Origin: Onthophagus taurus
Taxonomy: Eukaryota; Arthropoda; Insecta; Coleoptera; Scarabaeidae
DNA: 64,000 nt
NCBI RefSeq assembly: GCF_036711975.1
Contig: NC_091972.1
Location: 9,739,001 to 9,803,000, forward strand
Direction: 5' to 3'
Both the position numbers and the translations under genes were made by a program. Shown here in pieces: positions 1 through 13,400 of the stretch (the first letter of the stretch is position 1; each line of letters starts with the position of its first letter). Below the pieces are notes generated by a model. It did no database searches. It was not told the origin of the DNA and saw only the letters and a list, made by a program, of their open reading frames with translations.

Positions 1-165
1 ATAAAAACGCGAATTACAAAAAATAGCATAAAAAACACGTTTCATAAGACTTAAAGCACTCATTCATTAAAAAACTCGTGGCTTCGCCACTCGTTTTTCA
101 ACTTGAATTCGTGCATTTCAAGCGTGTCTTACGAAACTTGTTTTTTAATATACTATAACGTTGTT
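1..165. repeat. Imperfect hairpin repeat (MITE-like)
   Basis: Two nested inverted repeats are visible. The inner one is AAACTCGTGG / CCACTCGTTT around a CTTCG loop near 67-95. The outer one pairs a GTTTCATAAGACT-like arm near 38-52 with a rearranged AAGACACGCT / GTCTTACGAAAC arm near 120-142. No coding sequence is seen. It resembles short foldback repeats common in insect genomes; the family is not identified and the left end may lie outside the window. Confidence 0.5.
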
Positions 166-479
166 TAAAGTATTTTCGTTGTCAATCGTTGGAATGGTTC
201 AACATCATTGACTTCTTTGTGTACAAAATTCTACGAAAATGTCAGGATGTAACTCATTTAATGTTTGAGGTTGCCCAAAAGTGTTGTCTACTAATAGTAA
301 TTCTTAAATTGAATCTTATTGTTTTTGCAATATGAAATATCTCATGTACAAAACAGTTTTTCTTTGTTAGATTTCCATTGAACAGGAAAACTAGACATAT
401 CATAGTTTTTCAGATCTCTAGAGTTTTCACTCTGGTAAGTAAACGGTAGTGAACGTTTAGGTAGTAATACCGTCTACTA

Positions 480-745
480 CGACTGATCTAACCACAACAA
501 ATCATAACTTGAAAGGTTTTATGCCTTAGCAAAGGCATAACACACGTCCCTAAACTACCATCTCTTCAACATTGGACAAGATGGATTAATCTTGTCGATT
601 TTGCAACAATAGGTCAGAGACTCCTCCACCAGAGGTCGCCTAAGATAAAAAAAATGTCGGAAAGGTTTTCCTGATACTTACTAACATAAAGGAACAAGAC
701 TTTGGGGGCAATACTAAGATTCATTATGGACCTAAACCTATAGAA
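480..745 (+). mobile_element. LINE 3' tail remnant
   Basis: This stretch aligns by eye with 58185-58460, sharing runs such as CATTGGACAAG, CTTGTCGA(T/C)TTTGCAAC and GGGGCAATACTAA. In the better preserved copy one frame reads a CRLCNDE...EYILCN knuckle, typical of the region after RNase H in R1/I-type LINEs. Here it is broken by stops. It is a dead fragment. Confidence 0.5.
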
Positions 746-3585
746 AGATAGTGTAAAAACCATTAAGCATATAAAAAAATAAAATCCACAAAAACATATA
801 AGAAATATTTAGCAATGTATGATCAGAAAAGTTGTAGGAATGGAGAGCATCTTACGATTAATGAAAGATAAGACTTAATACTAAAATCTTCAACTTTATT
901 CATAACCATAATCTGACAAGATATGGTTATAGTTCACCCATAAGCTTGTCCGTTACGTCTAAAATTCAAATTAAATCTTACAAACATTAATAACGTTTTA
1001 ATTGTCTTTAAAGTTGTCATTTTGCGCGATTTGCGCATTTATTAATTCAATTTCATTAAAATCCCAAACATAAATTCTTTATTTTATACAAGTTTATTAA
1101 TTTACAAAATAACGATTTCAACTTTTTATTCTTATTTTCGTGGTCATAAAAGACTGCAATGCTAGTGGTGCGAAAAGGTATTGATGGTCCATTACTTCGG
1201 AATGGAAAAAGGACTTTTGCTCGCTTCTTCGGGATCTCAATTAAAACATAAAATCAGTTGCGGTCGGGTTTCGGTTGGTAGAAACCTCGACCTGTCTGGG
1301 TTATTGGAAGAAGGTTACCGTGCAAACGTGCAATAACCGCTTTATTTTTAAGATTGGAAATCGGTTGAGGCCCGCCGGAGGATTGCGGCAGAAGCAGCGT
1401 TGCGGGTATTTTATTTATTTTTTTTTTCTTTTCTTTTCATTCGCTTAATTATTTCTCTTTCGAGGTTGGTCTTGATTCAACCGATCTCCGCAGACTACCC
1501 AACCCGCTTCTAACCAGAACTATAAACTTTCGCGCTTTACTAATTCAACCGCTTCAATGTGGTTTCAATATAATGTTGATTCAAAATTTAAAAGTGTAGA
1601 TTTGGCTTGATTTTTTTTTCGTTTTTCTTTCTAAATAGGTAACATTTTTATTGGCAATAAACATTTGTGTCTAAAATGGAGATTTTATAAAATAAATTCC
1701 AAAAAGTATTGAATGCGAACGTGACTTTTATAATTTACGAAGCATACATCGTAAAACTTATTCCTTTTGAATCTCTCTTTCTCTCTCATAAATGACTCTT
1801 TACCGTTACGATTTCACGGTTCTATTGGTAAATATCAACAAAGGGATACGCGTTAACATAAATAGATTTACGGTTATCCGAACAATCTTCTTACATGAAA
1901 TTTATCAATTTAGTTATAAAACGAAATTTAATCTTTTTGTTTCCATATAAATATTTTTTGAAAAAGCCCCAAAGGAAATAATTTGGTGAATAGTTTTCCA
2001 TCCGTATATGTTACAAAGCGTGACCATATAATAAACTTTATTGTATACGTTTGAATACATTAATTTAACTTTTAAACAATATTAAACATTAGGTCCATTT
2101 TTGCTGTTTAAATTATAAAGAAGTCAATACATAAACTTCCTCATTCCTACAAAGATTTATTAAAAAAAAAACTTGTTATTTAGAATGAACAGCAGTTTTC
2201 CGTGCGTAGATATTACAAAGCGTGACCTACATCAAACAATAAACTTAAGGTGCCTTTCTATTTGCGTCGCGTCGCGTCAAACCTGATGAAGTTAATTAAA
2301 CGGAACATAAAAATTGCGCGGGCTTTTGTTCGTATATCATGTAAAAAAGAACTATTCGATCGTTCGATTTGAATTGTCTTTTACAATGCAAATGCACTGT
2401 ACGGCGAATCTAACTGTATTATTCGCGCTGGGTTAATTATTACGACCGAGCTCTTCCTTGAATTGTTGTTTGTTAGGTTTCTTCCGTACGAGACGACGTT
2501 GGCGGATTGATGGACTCTTGGGTTCCTCTTTACGGCGACGGTCGCATCCGGTGTTTAAACATTTAGTTTTTTTTGCCTTTAATTTTATTACAATGAGGGA
2601 TCACTGAAAACTAATGAAAAAGATGTTTACAGTTTCTTTAACGAGAAGTCTATCATTTCTCATAACGACCAAAGTTATCGATGGGATGTGCTTTTTTGCA
2701 TGTAATGAAGGTGTAACGCCCTGCTATTTCCGTCATACTCATTGCAAATTAATCCAGGTTTAATTAGCTACCGGAAGTATCAAGTTCTCTGATAGTAATC
2801 AATATTACGGTATAATATCGGTCAGGTTCACAATCCTTTTTACATGGGCCAAAACTTTAAATACAAGAAATAACGGTTTTAGAGTGAAGATTCCAATGTT
2901 TTCGCAGATGTCAATCTATTCGTAATTGTATAGGACGGTGAACGTCTCTTGGAAGGTAAAACGGAGGACAGCGTAATCGCTCGAGTCATCTTCTCTTTAA
3001 GTTTAAACTAAGAGTCAAAAGCAAAAGTGCACATAGAAAGAGCAAGAACAGCATCACGTTCAATAACACGGTAGAGAAAAGACACAGTGTGTGTGTACAC
3101 GGTGGGAAGGCAACAATTATCGGACGTCAGTCCCGGTCAACCGTTTCCCTTTTCAACGTCCATTAGTTTTGCGAGATGTCCTCGACAGTCATTCAGCTAC
3201 CGGAGGCTCGCCGCCGTCGTTGTCGTAGTTGCGGTGCCACGTGGAATTTCCATAACTTGTCACGTGGTTGGTAGGAACGCGGAATCCTTGGGAAACCGGA
3301 CTCTCGTTGCGGATGTTCTTTTCTCTTTAAAAACGACTAAACCCGTCGAAATTGATGCGTACTTACGCTCAACTCGTTAATTTAATTTTTCAACTATATT
3401 AAGTGAGATATTTCCAATTAATTCAAATACTTATCCGCATTAAATCCAAACAAGTATAAATTTAACATTAAAATACTCAAGATTTAATTTGATTTCAATT
3501 TATCAAAGTTTTTATTTATTATAATACACTACAATCTCGATATAACGAACGTGGAGGAGGAACAGAATGGCTTTCGAAGAGGTAG
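746..3585. other. Non-coding; CpG-richer islands
   Basis: No gene is supported. Richer CpG stretches occur at about 1140-1420, 2230-2560 and 2930-3400 in otherwise AT-rich DNA. The last has two CACGTG E-boxes (near 3237 and 3260) and a 32-codon ATG frame beginning near 3176 that I do not believe. Such islands could be non-coding 5' exons, promoters or enhancers; the sequence does not decide. Confidence 0.3.
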
Positions 3586-4460
3586 ATGATGTATGAGTGA
3601 TTGTGAGCTAAATATGGAAACACACCTCGCATTCATTGATTACACTAAGGTCTTTGATAGGGTAATAAGAAACAAATTGTGATCAATACTAAAAAAAAAG
3701 GCTTTCCTGATGACTTAAGCAGAGCAATAAAGAGCCTTTACAAATACACCGTTATAACAATAAACAGTATCTCACAATCAGATGAAGACTTGGATTTGAT
3801 CTATATTAATCAAGGAGTAAGACATGGCTGTTGTCTGTTACTGCTTTTATTCAATTTGTGTATGGATGAGCTAGTCAAGAAATGGAAGGATCAAATTCCA
3901 AACGGCATCTGCCTACACCTTAATACTATTCTTCGCAGACGATCAAATATTTTTGGCTACGTCAGAAGATAACCTTCAAAAAGAACAAGACAAAACAAAT
4001 CATAAGAAATGAACCAATAAGAATTAAGACATACATGAGTACATTGATAACGCTCGCATAGAACAGATCAGCCACTTTAAATATCTAGGATGCGACGCTA
4101 CTTATGAACATGATAATGACATAGATCACAAATGGACAATCTTCACAAGAATGTCTGGAACTATTGGACGAACTTTGGGTAATAATAAATACAAGAAGGA
4201 TACTCAAAGGAATTTTTATAAGACAAGGGCAATACCGACCTTGATGATAGAGTCCTCGCAAATGAATTTTCTAAAAGCTGTAATATATTGGATCATATCA
4301 GAAACGAAGATATAAGAGATGAACCGGAAATTTTCGCAGTTAACGATAAAATTAAAGAATACAACGAGAAATGGATGGACCACGTGCAGAGAATGCAGGA
4401 TGCACAAAGTTTAAAAAGTTGTAAAATGAAATTAAGCACGAAGTGTTACAAGTTTACAGG
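3586..4460 (+). mobile_element. Degenerate LINE reverse transcriptase
   Basis: Reverse-transcriptase fragments are readable across several frames: a FIDYTKVFDRV box (block A), then SILKKKGFPDDL, GVRHGC (block B) and FNLCMDELVKKWK, then a 3' domain reading RNEDIRDEPEIFAVNDKIKEYNEKWMDHVQRM with breaks. The order is that of insect endonuclease-RT LINEs. The stop after RNKL and later frameshifts make it inactive. A related but different copy lies in an Acf1 intron (51975-52830). Confidence 0.75.
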
Positions 4461-4610
4461 TTAAAATTTAAGAACGCTCTTTTTTAATAAAAGGAATATT
4501 AAGAAACTTGGAAAAAATTCAAGAATCATCATGTGGCTTAAAAATCGACAATTTTGTTTTAATCAATGTGAAATGACCCAAAAAACACGTTAAAAATAGA
4601 AAGAAAGTGT

Positions 4611-5290
4611 GACTAACACTAGATTAACTTCAGTTATAAAACTACTATTATATGATAACTAACTTCAGGTTTAAAATGTCAACCTCAATTTTGACATATT
4701 TGTAATCTTCATTAAAAATCCTTTAAAATGAGTACAAACACGACATATTTATTATCAATATTAATGAAGTTATGGTCAACTTCCGGTTAAGAATGTCAAC
4801 GTCAATTTTGACATATTCTTAACTTTTATAAAATGTCTTAATATTTGTCACAAAAATATAATAAAAAAAATCAAAAATTAAGGTTGGTATTAATATTTAA
4901 AAATTAAATTACTATCTTCATTGTTGCTAACTTCGGGTTAAATGTTTTTTATTCAAACTTTTTTGTTTTTTGAGATAAGTGCGTCATCTTTGAACTCATT
5001 TTAAAGGTTTTTTTTTTAATGAAGATGACAAATATGTCAAAATTGACGTTGACGTTTCAAACCAGAAGTGATTGTATTTCCATTAATATTAAAGTTAAAT
5101 ATGTCGAGTTTAGACTCATTTTAAAGAATTTTTTATGAAGTTGACAAATATGTCAAAATTAAAACTTGAAAGTTCGAACGTCCAGTTTGGACTCACTTTA
5201 AAGGTTATTTTATGAAGATTACGAATATAATAACAAAATTAAAGTTAACATTGACAAGAACTTGAAACTTTCGGGTTTAACTCAAACACT
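4611..5290. repeat. Foldback repeat, copy 1 (inverse of 47650-48446)
   Basis: The element is built of degenerate ~115-bp units with TTTAAAATGAGTNCAAA, AATTTTGACATATTTGT and CTTCCGGTTT. Units point one way in the left half and the opposite way in the right half, so the whole element folds on itself. The same element recurs in reverse orientation in a Mau2 intron, down to the ACTAGATTAACTTCAGTTAT end. No coding capacity. Confidence 0.7.
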
Positions 5291-6879
5291 TTGAGTTCAA
5301 TAAAAATATATTATACAATAATGTAATGCTGAATAATAATTAAAACTAGTTCTAACGAGGTGCGTTATATTGAGGATTTACTGTAATTTAAAAAGTAGTT
5401 TACAATGTATCTTGTGCGGTAAATGGTATATAAGGTGTCACCTTGACACCCACCACCATGGTGGCACATCAAATTACATTAAATTAACTCTTGTAGAGCT
5501 ACGTGTACAAGCGAGATGATATCTCTGAGCATCAGTCATTAAGAGTGCTAATTTATCATAGTAGGCCGTAGCGGGTCTGACAGTTAGTAACTGGTGGTGT
5601 CTCTTTTAAGTAATGATTATTAGCGGGGTTAACTGATGCGCGCAATGATTCCATTCATCCAACGCAACAAATAACAAGAATAGAAAAAAAAAACGAGATG
5701 AAAAAAATAAACGTAAATAAGATTCATTGTGCGTTGGGGTCGTTTAACCAGGATGTTGAACCTACGGTAATAGATAGTAACAATAAATTAGTTCTAATGT
5801 AAGAATCTCTATAAAAATCCATTAAGCCGCTTAAAAGTAACGTAATTAAATTGGAACGAAAAAGATGGGTTCATTATCAGCATAAAGAACCCTAACATTT
5901 TCAAGTTTTTTTCTTCTTACTAATGGTCTACCGTTACCAAGAATTAATTTTCAAGGAGCGCTAATAATTTTTACATTATCCTTGACGAAAGTGACGTTAA
6001 AATTGCAAGAAATAACACTTTAAAATTCTTTTTTTTTTTTTTGATATCTTACAATTATTTTTTTACCGTTAGGATTGTTTTTATTAATAAATAAATAAAG
6101 AAATTACGTTGTTCGCACACGCCTTGCGAGGATTCATGCACGAAATTTCAATGCACCCATGCACACAGTAAATTACGGCATTCGATGCTAATTAGCTCTA
6201 AGTGTGCGCAAGGCCGTAAAATATCGTTCAAGGTCATTGGCCTTCCTCTACCAACTCACAAATGTAAATTCTAAACAGTCTCTATTTTCAATTTAAATGT
6301 ACTCTATATCAATTTTAAAGTAACAATTATAACATCGTTTTGATTTAGTATTTCAAAATATTTATTAACTTTATTAGTTTTGAATGAAATTTTTAGATGA
6401 ATTTAATAAAAATTAACCCAATTTGATTTCGTAATTTAATTTGATGTCATTGGCCCTATTTTTTTAACCAGAACGTTACTTGGAGTAATTATCTCGAGCA
6501 CTCAGGAGTGACACTTAAGTTTACTCAACATCCGAAATAGCTTAATTCTGCATATTTGAAAATGCTTACAGCACGTTTTGTAAACTTAACTTATAATTTA
6601 CATTGACTCTATTAGTGGGAAATGTGCAGGTTTGTAAAAGAGTGGAATTAGATTTTTGAATTTTGATACAACATAGCTATTATTCTATCAACATTAGAAA
6701 TAAACATTTAAAGTATTTTTGCAAAATCAATAACTATAAAAAAAAAAGTTTAGGCAAGAATTATCTCTTACAGATTTCAATTCTCGTTTCATAACTGATT
6801 TTAAACATTCACAATATCCTTCAAATATGTACTACTATATTTTTGGAGTTACTATCGTCACTTACCTTGAATAATAAGT
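5291..6879. other. Intergenic, nothing recognised
   Basis: AT-rich sequence with homopolymer runs. I see no gene, RNA or transposon that I can name. Confidence 0.4.
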
Positions 6880-7055
6880 CTTTGTATGATGGCTGCTAGT
6901 ATTTTCTTCCATTCAGCTTGGAGAAGACACGTTAAGTTCCTCCACCGATTTTAGACGATTCTTGCATTTTTTAACTCTGCGATCCAATTTGTCTCAGATG
7001 TTCTCGATGGGATTCAGGATTGCTCTGGGCAGTTCAGTCTCTTCGCGTAATCCGA
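6880..7055 (-). mobile_element. Tc1-like transposase C-terminal remnant
   Basis: Reverse-strand translation gives ...AILNPIENI*DKLDRRVKK... followed by a short helical tail. This matches the SPDLNPIEHLWDELDRRV signature that carries the last catalytic residue in Tc1 transposases, with a nonsense codon where Trp is expected. Only this end is recognisable. Confidence 0.6.
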
Positions 7056-7315
7056 TTGGGACCGTACCAGTCGATGGTGAACCTCGCAACATGGCACCTG
7101 TAATGTACAAAATGTTTTCGACTTACTTATAATTACAGAGTTTTATATCTCAAAAATGTATTTGTTTAGAAATAACTTGTTTTGCCTATATTAGTTTAAA
7201 ACATTAAAAAATCTTAAGTTAAAGCATCTTTTAAGTTCGACCTTCATGGGACCAAAAAGCAGATAGGGTGGAATAAAGAAGTTGTTTCTTGCATAGAAAA
7301 TCACTTCCATATATA

Positions 7316-7482
7316 CAGTGTGTTAATTAATTATCGTACCCGACGTCATCATTGCAAGTATGCAACCAATATCACACTGGATATATCTGAATGCGCAAAT
7401 CGCGTATTGCAATACCAATACTGTGATATCGGTTGCATACTTGCAATAATGACGTCGGGTACGATAATTAATTAACACACTG
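7316..7482. mobile_element. 167-bp MITE, mariner-type, TA duplication
   Basis: The ends read CAGTGTGTTAATTAATTATC and its exact inverse. Inverted arms of about 60 bp continue through CGACGTCAT, TGCAAGTATGCAACC and ATATCACA with few mismatches. The element is flanked by TA on both sides (7314-7315 and 7483-7484). There is no coding capacity. Size, TA duplication and CAGTG end suggest a non-autonomous Tc1/mariner derivative. Confidence 0.85.
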
Positions 7483-7484
7483 TA

Positions 7485-10400
7485 TTCTCCCGACGATTTC
7501 TAGAGGTGTTCTTCCATTTTTGAATATTTCTACAAAATGGGCTTTGATATACGAGCAGAATAACCATGAATATTAATTTTAACACAACATTTTTCTTTAT
7601 TATCACTTCACAGTCGAACATCAGTTTACAAACAAAGCAATGGAAATAAATATTGGTAATGATGCGACTGATAAAGTTTAATTTTTGTTGCAATTCTAAT
7701 TGAAAATCAAATTTTAAGTAAATAGTTTCCAAGAAAATTTAGTAATAAAAAAAATAACTCGTACAAATTGATATAAATTTGCATACAATAGGAGAAGTTT
7801 GAGTTACAGTCGTGCAATAGTACGCCTACCTACTTTTAAACGACCGCTTCAATCACAGTTTACCGTTTACATAATCGTACCGAACCAAAAACGATCAAGC
7901 CCAAAGGATAAACGGCGTACCATTATTTTCATTTCAATATTATTCCTATTACAAGAAAATCATTATTTCAAAACAAATCATTTGCCCATTATTAGATATT
8001 ATGTCTAACCTCAACAACAATTATTATTGTTATTGAATTGCTATATAAATTAACTCAAATTAAGAATAATATAATCGATAATTATCTTAGTTTTTTTTTG
8101 AACGGTCATACGAATTAATTAAGCAATCAACTTCTAAAGAGGATGGGACTCCAACCGTGAGAATTCAATTGTACAGTTAACTTTACTCGGTTGATGGACG
8201 GAGACGAGCTTTTACTCCAACCGTCATCAAACGATCACCGACCAAGAATTTTTTCCTCATCTCTCTTTACCAACAGTTATGTAACAATCTGATCGCTGTT
8301 ATTATTCCTTTATATCTAATGATATCAAATCAATTATCTTCATTTAACCTTTTTTCCTCAACAATAAAGCAATTGATGATTAAAATAAATCGTTTGTGTT
8401 AGCTCCACCCAAAAAAAAAAAAATCCAATGACAGCGTAAAGTAATTTTCTTTTTTATTGTGAATAGGTTCTGTGTTTGTTGTTTGTCGTAACGATCCTTG
8501 GTCTTTTTGCATTTAGAAAGACCACAAACCAGACTCTAGTAGTTGGAGAGTCTGGTGCAAACGGATGGAGAGAAGAAGTAAAAAAGGTTGAAAGGATAAT
8601 CCCACATACGCTAATGATTAAAATCTATCCTTGAGCTTTACCGCCAAACGCTAACGACTCCCATTTATTCACCCGTTCGAAGGCGAAATCAACCAAAACA
8701 AACCTAAATCAATTTGCTCTAATGGGAAGGGACCACTTTACGTTTGCAACAGAGAAGAAAGCTTTAACATCTGTCTTTGTCTCGACGAAATTGAAATAAT
8801 GTTTATGGTAATGAAAATAATAATAATTAAAAAAATTTAAAGTAAGAATGAACATGATTGTGGTTTAACAATCTGTCGGATCGTTTATTAAAATGTTTTA
8901 ATAATAATTAAAAAAAAATGAATGGCAAAAAATTTCCGGTCCATAAAGGACGAATACGTAGCGTCGTCGTCTTGAGAAGGAATTATGGTAGCCTGTTCTC
9001 GGTCGCAATTAGCAAGTTATTTAGCCGACCGCATTATACAGTTTATTATTGGTCGGCACGCAGCGAGGATAATTTAATATTGAGGCGAATTATCTGCGGA
9101 CGACCGACGACGACGCGGTATTGTACATAAATCGCGGGCCCTCTTCGCCGCTCTTTTCACCATTTTTACAGTCTTCGGCGCGGATATAATTTACCCGATG
9201 ATCGCGAATCGCCACGAGAAAACCTGTTGAAAACCGACCGCTAAAATAAGATAATGATTCCCCGCGAGAATATTTTCTAGCTTTTATTTTTTAATCATCC
9301 TATGTACCAGAAGAATTTTTTTATCTATATGATAGTTCGTAATTTAAATTTTCTATTAAACATCTTGAACAATTTATAACAACATCAGAATATGCAACCC
9401 ACAGTGCATTTTGATATTTAACATTCTGGTCACATCTATCTAACTATCTTAAGATTGGTCAGATAAAGCCAATCACATAAGATGTGTTTTATCGTCAAGT
9501 TTTTTTACTGACATTAAAGAGTGCTTGTTTTGATTACAGCATCCTGTAAGGAAATCTGTAACTGTGTGAAGAGAATATCTATCAAGTATTTTAATAATTC
9601 TTGCAAGGTCAAGAATACTTAATCTATTCGTTTCGGGTAACTAAAGAATGGTGGTTATTATTAGACGCTGTGCCGACGGCTCATTTGGCGGGCCTATCAG
9701 CGTGATTGTTATGTGAGCAATCAAAATGCTCCTTAATCTATTAAATTCCGAGGCGATTGAGTTCCCTAGCCCCTTCCAGCGTCGTGTGACAAAGGTCAGA
9801 AGAAATGATCTACAATATGTAGAATAAGAAAAAACAATAATGAGAGTCCAGAATTAGTACCAATCCGTTTTCGTTAAACATCAGAATTTTTTTTATGTAC
9901 ATCTATAGTTGTGACTGTTATAGGTCAGATGGAAACTACAGATTATAGTCTTCACATATTGTAACCTAATAAGTGTGGTAGCGGCAGTTGGTTTTAATGT
10001 TCTGTTCCATCAATCTACTGCACTATAACTTAGCATCGGTCGAATCACGATTGTAAAAATCCAAATGATCAAGTTATCAGAAGAGATCGGCATTTGCGGA
10101 AGCGGCATAAGCCTTATTTACTCTTTTTTATAGGAAATATTTCCAAGTTAACAATCTATTGAGTTTTGGCACATAAGAGCATCTAGATCTACTAAGACCA
10201 ACTGTTATGAAACCAGCTAGGAGCGTTTTATAAGACTATCGAGGGTAAGATTTCAAAGAAGTGGGCATCCTCTAATAACTACCACTTCCCTGGTGACTTG
10301 GCCAGAACTTAATTTAACGGTTCAATATTTTAGAGTGGTTTCACCACGATTTAGCAAAACATTGTGCTGAAGTTTCGTTCATTTTGGAGGAAACCCTTTG

Positions 10401-13400
10401 TGGTCCAGTGTACTATCAGAATGATTTCGCCTTGAATGTAAGCATTGGTTAAGATGTCATGATATTATTTATGTCCTACCGTATTTTTTCTCCCCGCAGA
10501 TACATTTAGCCCATAATCGTTCCTCTGCTGGATCGATTCGTGTTCAATAGCTTTACAGCTGTCAAAACGTGAAGATGAACCTATGAAGTCATTGGAAGTT
10601 GAAGACTTTCTACAAGGATGTCGCTGTAAGAATCATCATCCTTATCTAATAAGCCAATACCTCCCTAAGGGATGAAATAATCTTCTTCAAGTGGGGAAAC
10701 CATGAAGGAGGTAGTGGCTTCACACAAACATCTCCACAAATTTCTTTTATTGCAACTGCTTACTCGCATAAAGGTTTCAGTCATTTTTAGAGTATCAGGC
10801 AAGTTTGAGACTTCACCATTTGGATTCACGCCCACATCCTGCTTCGTTATGGAAGGTACCAACTCCTCCATCATGCATCACTTAAAGAATTCGTGTATTC
10901 TCGTATTTCATATCTATCAGTTAGATGTCATGGACAAAATTTAGTCGATAACGTTAATCTAAATGTATCCACATTCAACCGTTCTCGATCGAAAGTTATC
11001 CATCTCAATATTCTGTATCCCAATCCACTAGTTTATACTAACCGCAGCTTTCCCGCGGAGACAAACTTATCCTCAATGACAAGCTAAACCGATGTCATCA
11101 CACAGATAAGCGTATCCTAGTTGTCATAACGTCGGTATTCGTAAATAGAGCGCACATAGCTCCGTACATGAGGTTTGACCTTTCCTTTATTGTACCTCGT
11201 GGAGATAGGACCACTATAAGTCAGCAGAATCTAGATTTATTTACTCAAGGTTCTTCAATACTCTTTACTATGTTTATCTATCACTGTGATATACAAATGT
11301 CCTGTAGGATCTTTCGGGTTAGGTTGGTGATGCCAGAACTGATTCATCCAAGTCTTCCTTTGTTGCTCAAATTTTGGGATCAACCTCATCCATTGGACAA
11401 AACCTGAAATCCTTACTAGTCCAAAACATAATGCTTGACTGTTGCTACATATTGACTGTTACCATAGTCTCCACGTGTACATCGCTTATTCTTTTTGCAG
11501 CTTCTTCCTCATCTAGCTTACAACTTCTCCCTATTTACTGTGTTAGATGTGGTCTTGAATAAAAAACATAAAGATTTTCTTCTTTCAATCCAACACTCTG
11601 GAAACAAGATATTTAAGCACTTTTATCAACACTTAATTTTGACGATAAATATTTGTGTTTACTTTTACCAGTCGTATTTGAAGATGTGTTCACACATGAA
11701 ACCATCGTGATTTAAATATTCATGCTTATGATAAACATGGAGAAAGTAAAAAGATATTACTGGTGGAAACAAAAACAGCCACGATAGAATTTTCAACTTC
11801 AAGGTCAAGTTTGGAAATGACTAGCAATACAGAAGCACTATTTAGTGCCATGGCGATATTTGACAGGATTTTTAAAGTAAGAATCATCATCAAGCATCTT
11901 CATTATTAATAAGATGCTTAATCTTGCGTGTGTAGCACAAAATCTTGGTATTTCTTTGGGGTTTTATTTATGGTTATAAATGATATTCCGTTCTTAAGTA
12001 CAACTACTTTAAAATTTATTAAAGCTGTATAAATTAGTACTTTGAATGTTGCTCATATTCAGAGCATACAGAATCTAATATGACAGTTATCTCTGTCATT
12101 TTGAGGCTGGGATATGGGTGTGACCATACTTAGAGCATTATTGTACAAACAAATGTAACTACATAACTATTTTATGCATTTTCATTTAGAACACTATTTT
12201 TGATCTAAATGTCATTTCATTGTGACGATGAGCATATGGGTTCAAATATGTTTGGGATGATTAAAATTTAAATGTAACCAATTAAAAAAATAAAATCTAA
12301 CTTCAAAAACAATATATCAACACGTTTACAATTTGCACTCACTACATTGCATTAAAACGAGGATTTCATAGATTTTATAAGCTATAGAAAGACAGTTGCA
12401 TCGATAAACTTGAAGATTATATAGTAGTTTTAAAAGGTGGGAAACTATTTACGCCCGACGTTTTATTATTCACGTTACTCCCGCTATAAAACGACACATC
12501 CAGATTAGAAACGATTAAGTTTATACGTCTCCTCGGCCACTTGCAAAGTTTCCTTCTTTTATTAATTTTTTTTTGCTGCTTATCGACCATACAAAACCTC
12601 CTGCATACTTAAAACAATTATAATTTATAGCCATCATAACAAAGCCATTATACTATGGCACCATTAAGATAAGACAAAGTGTTAAATGGTTCTTAAAAAT
12701 AATTCTTGAAAGATTACATTGATACAGAAAAATGAGAAAAAAATGAAAGTAGATCAAAAGATAATATAAACAGCGATCGTGAGGATAAGTTGTGGACGAA
12801 ATCTTCTTTGGATCTGGTGGAGATCGGACGAAGATCGCGCCCACGCAACGACAACAACAACGAACTGCTGACCATAGCTCTCCTCTTCGCCGAGAGAAGA
12901 GGGCTTGAATCACGAAGACGACGAAGAAGAAACCGCAGCAGGAGCAGCAAACACAGCAACACGAAGAGCAATGGCACTATGACCTTGGCGTGACCCGGAG
13001 GCTGTCAATGGACCAATCGAGCTTTGTCTAGTCAACTCAACTCTAACCCCACGGTCCACGTCGCGACACGCGTTTTAACGTAATTAATTATTGTGTTTTG
13101 CGGCGACCAAAAGAAGACGACGAAGAACTCGAAAAAGAACATTCACTGAAATTGAAGGAAACCTGAAGGATTTCTTGAAACATTATTACTTCCTATAATA
13201 ACTTTTTTAGTTAGTTGTAAATTGAAGATTCTAAAGATACAATAGGGTACATAGGTGTAATATTTGAAATTTTCATCAGGAAAAGAAGAAGAAGATAAAC
13301 ATCTCGTTGAAGAAGAAGTTTTGTAAATACCAAATCGGGGAGTATCTCTACGCAGGATTTGCGGAAAGAGAGAACCGTAAGACGGTGGAACCGAGATAGG

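Noticed and set aside
3087..3380. 97-codon frame in a CpG-rich patch
   Set aside because: It opens with GTG, has no codon pattern or motif, and no splice partner was found.
5445..5465. CCACCACCATGGTGG palindrome as a gene start or operator
   Set aside because: No open frame follows and no family copies were found.
10060..11710. Possible LTR retrotransposon on the minus strand
   Set aside because: Frames are open for 60-80 codons but show no RT, protease or integrase motif I can defend.
12653..12993. Overlapping frames on both strands, one rich in Arg, one in Leu
   Set aside because: They mirror each other across a low-complexity GA-rich stretch; starts are not ATG on the plus strand and nothing is recognisable.
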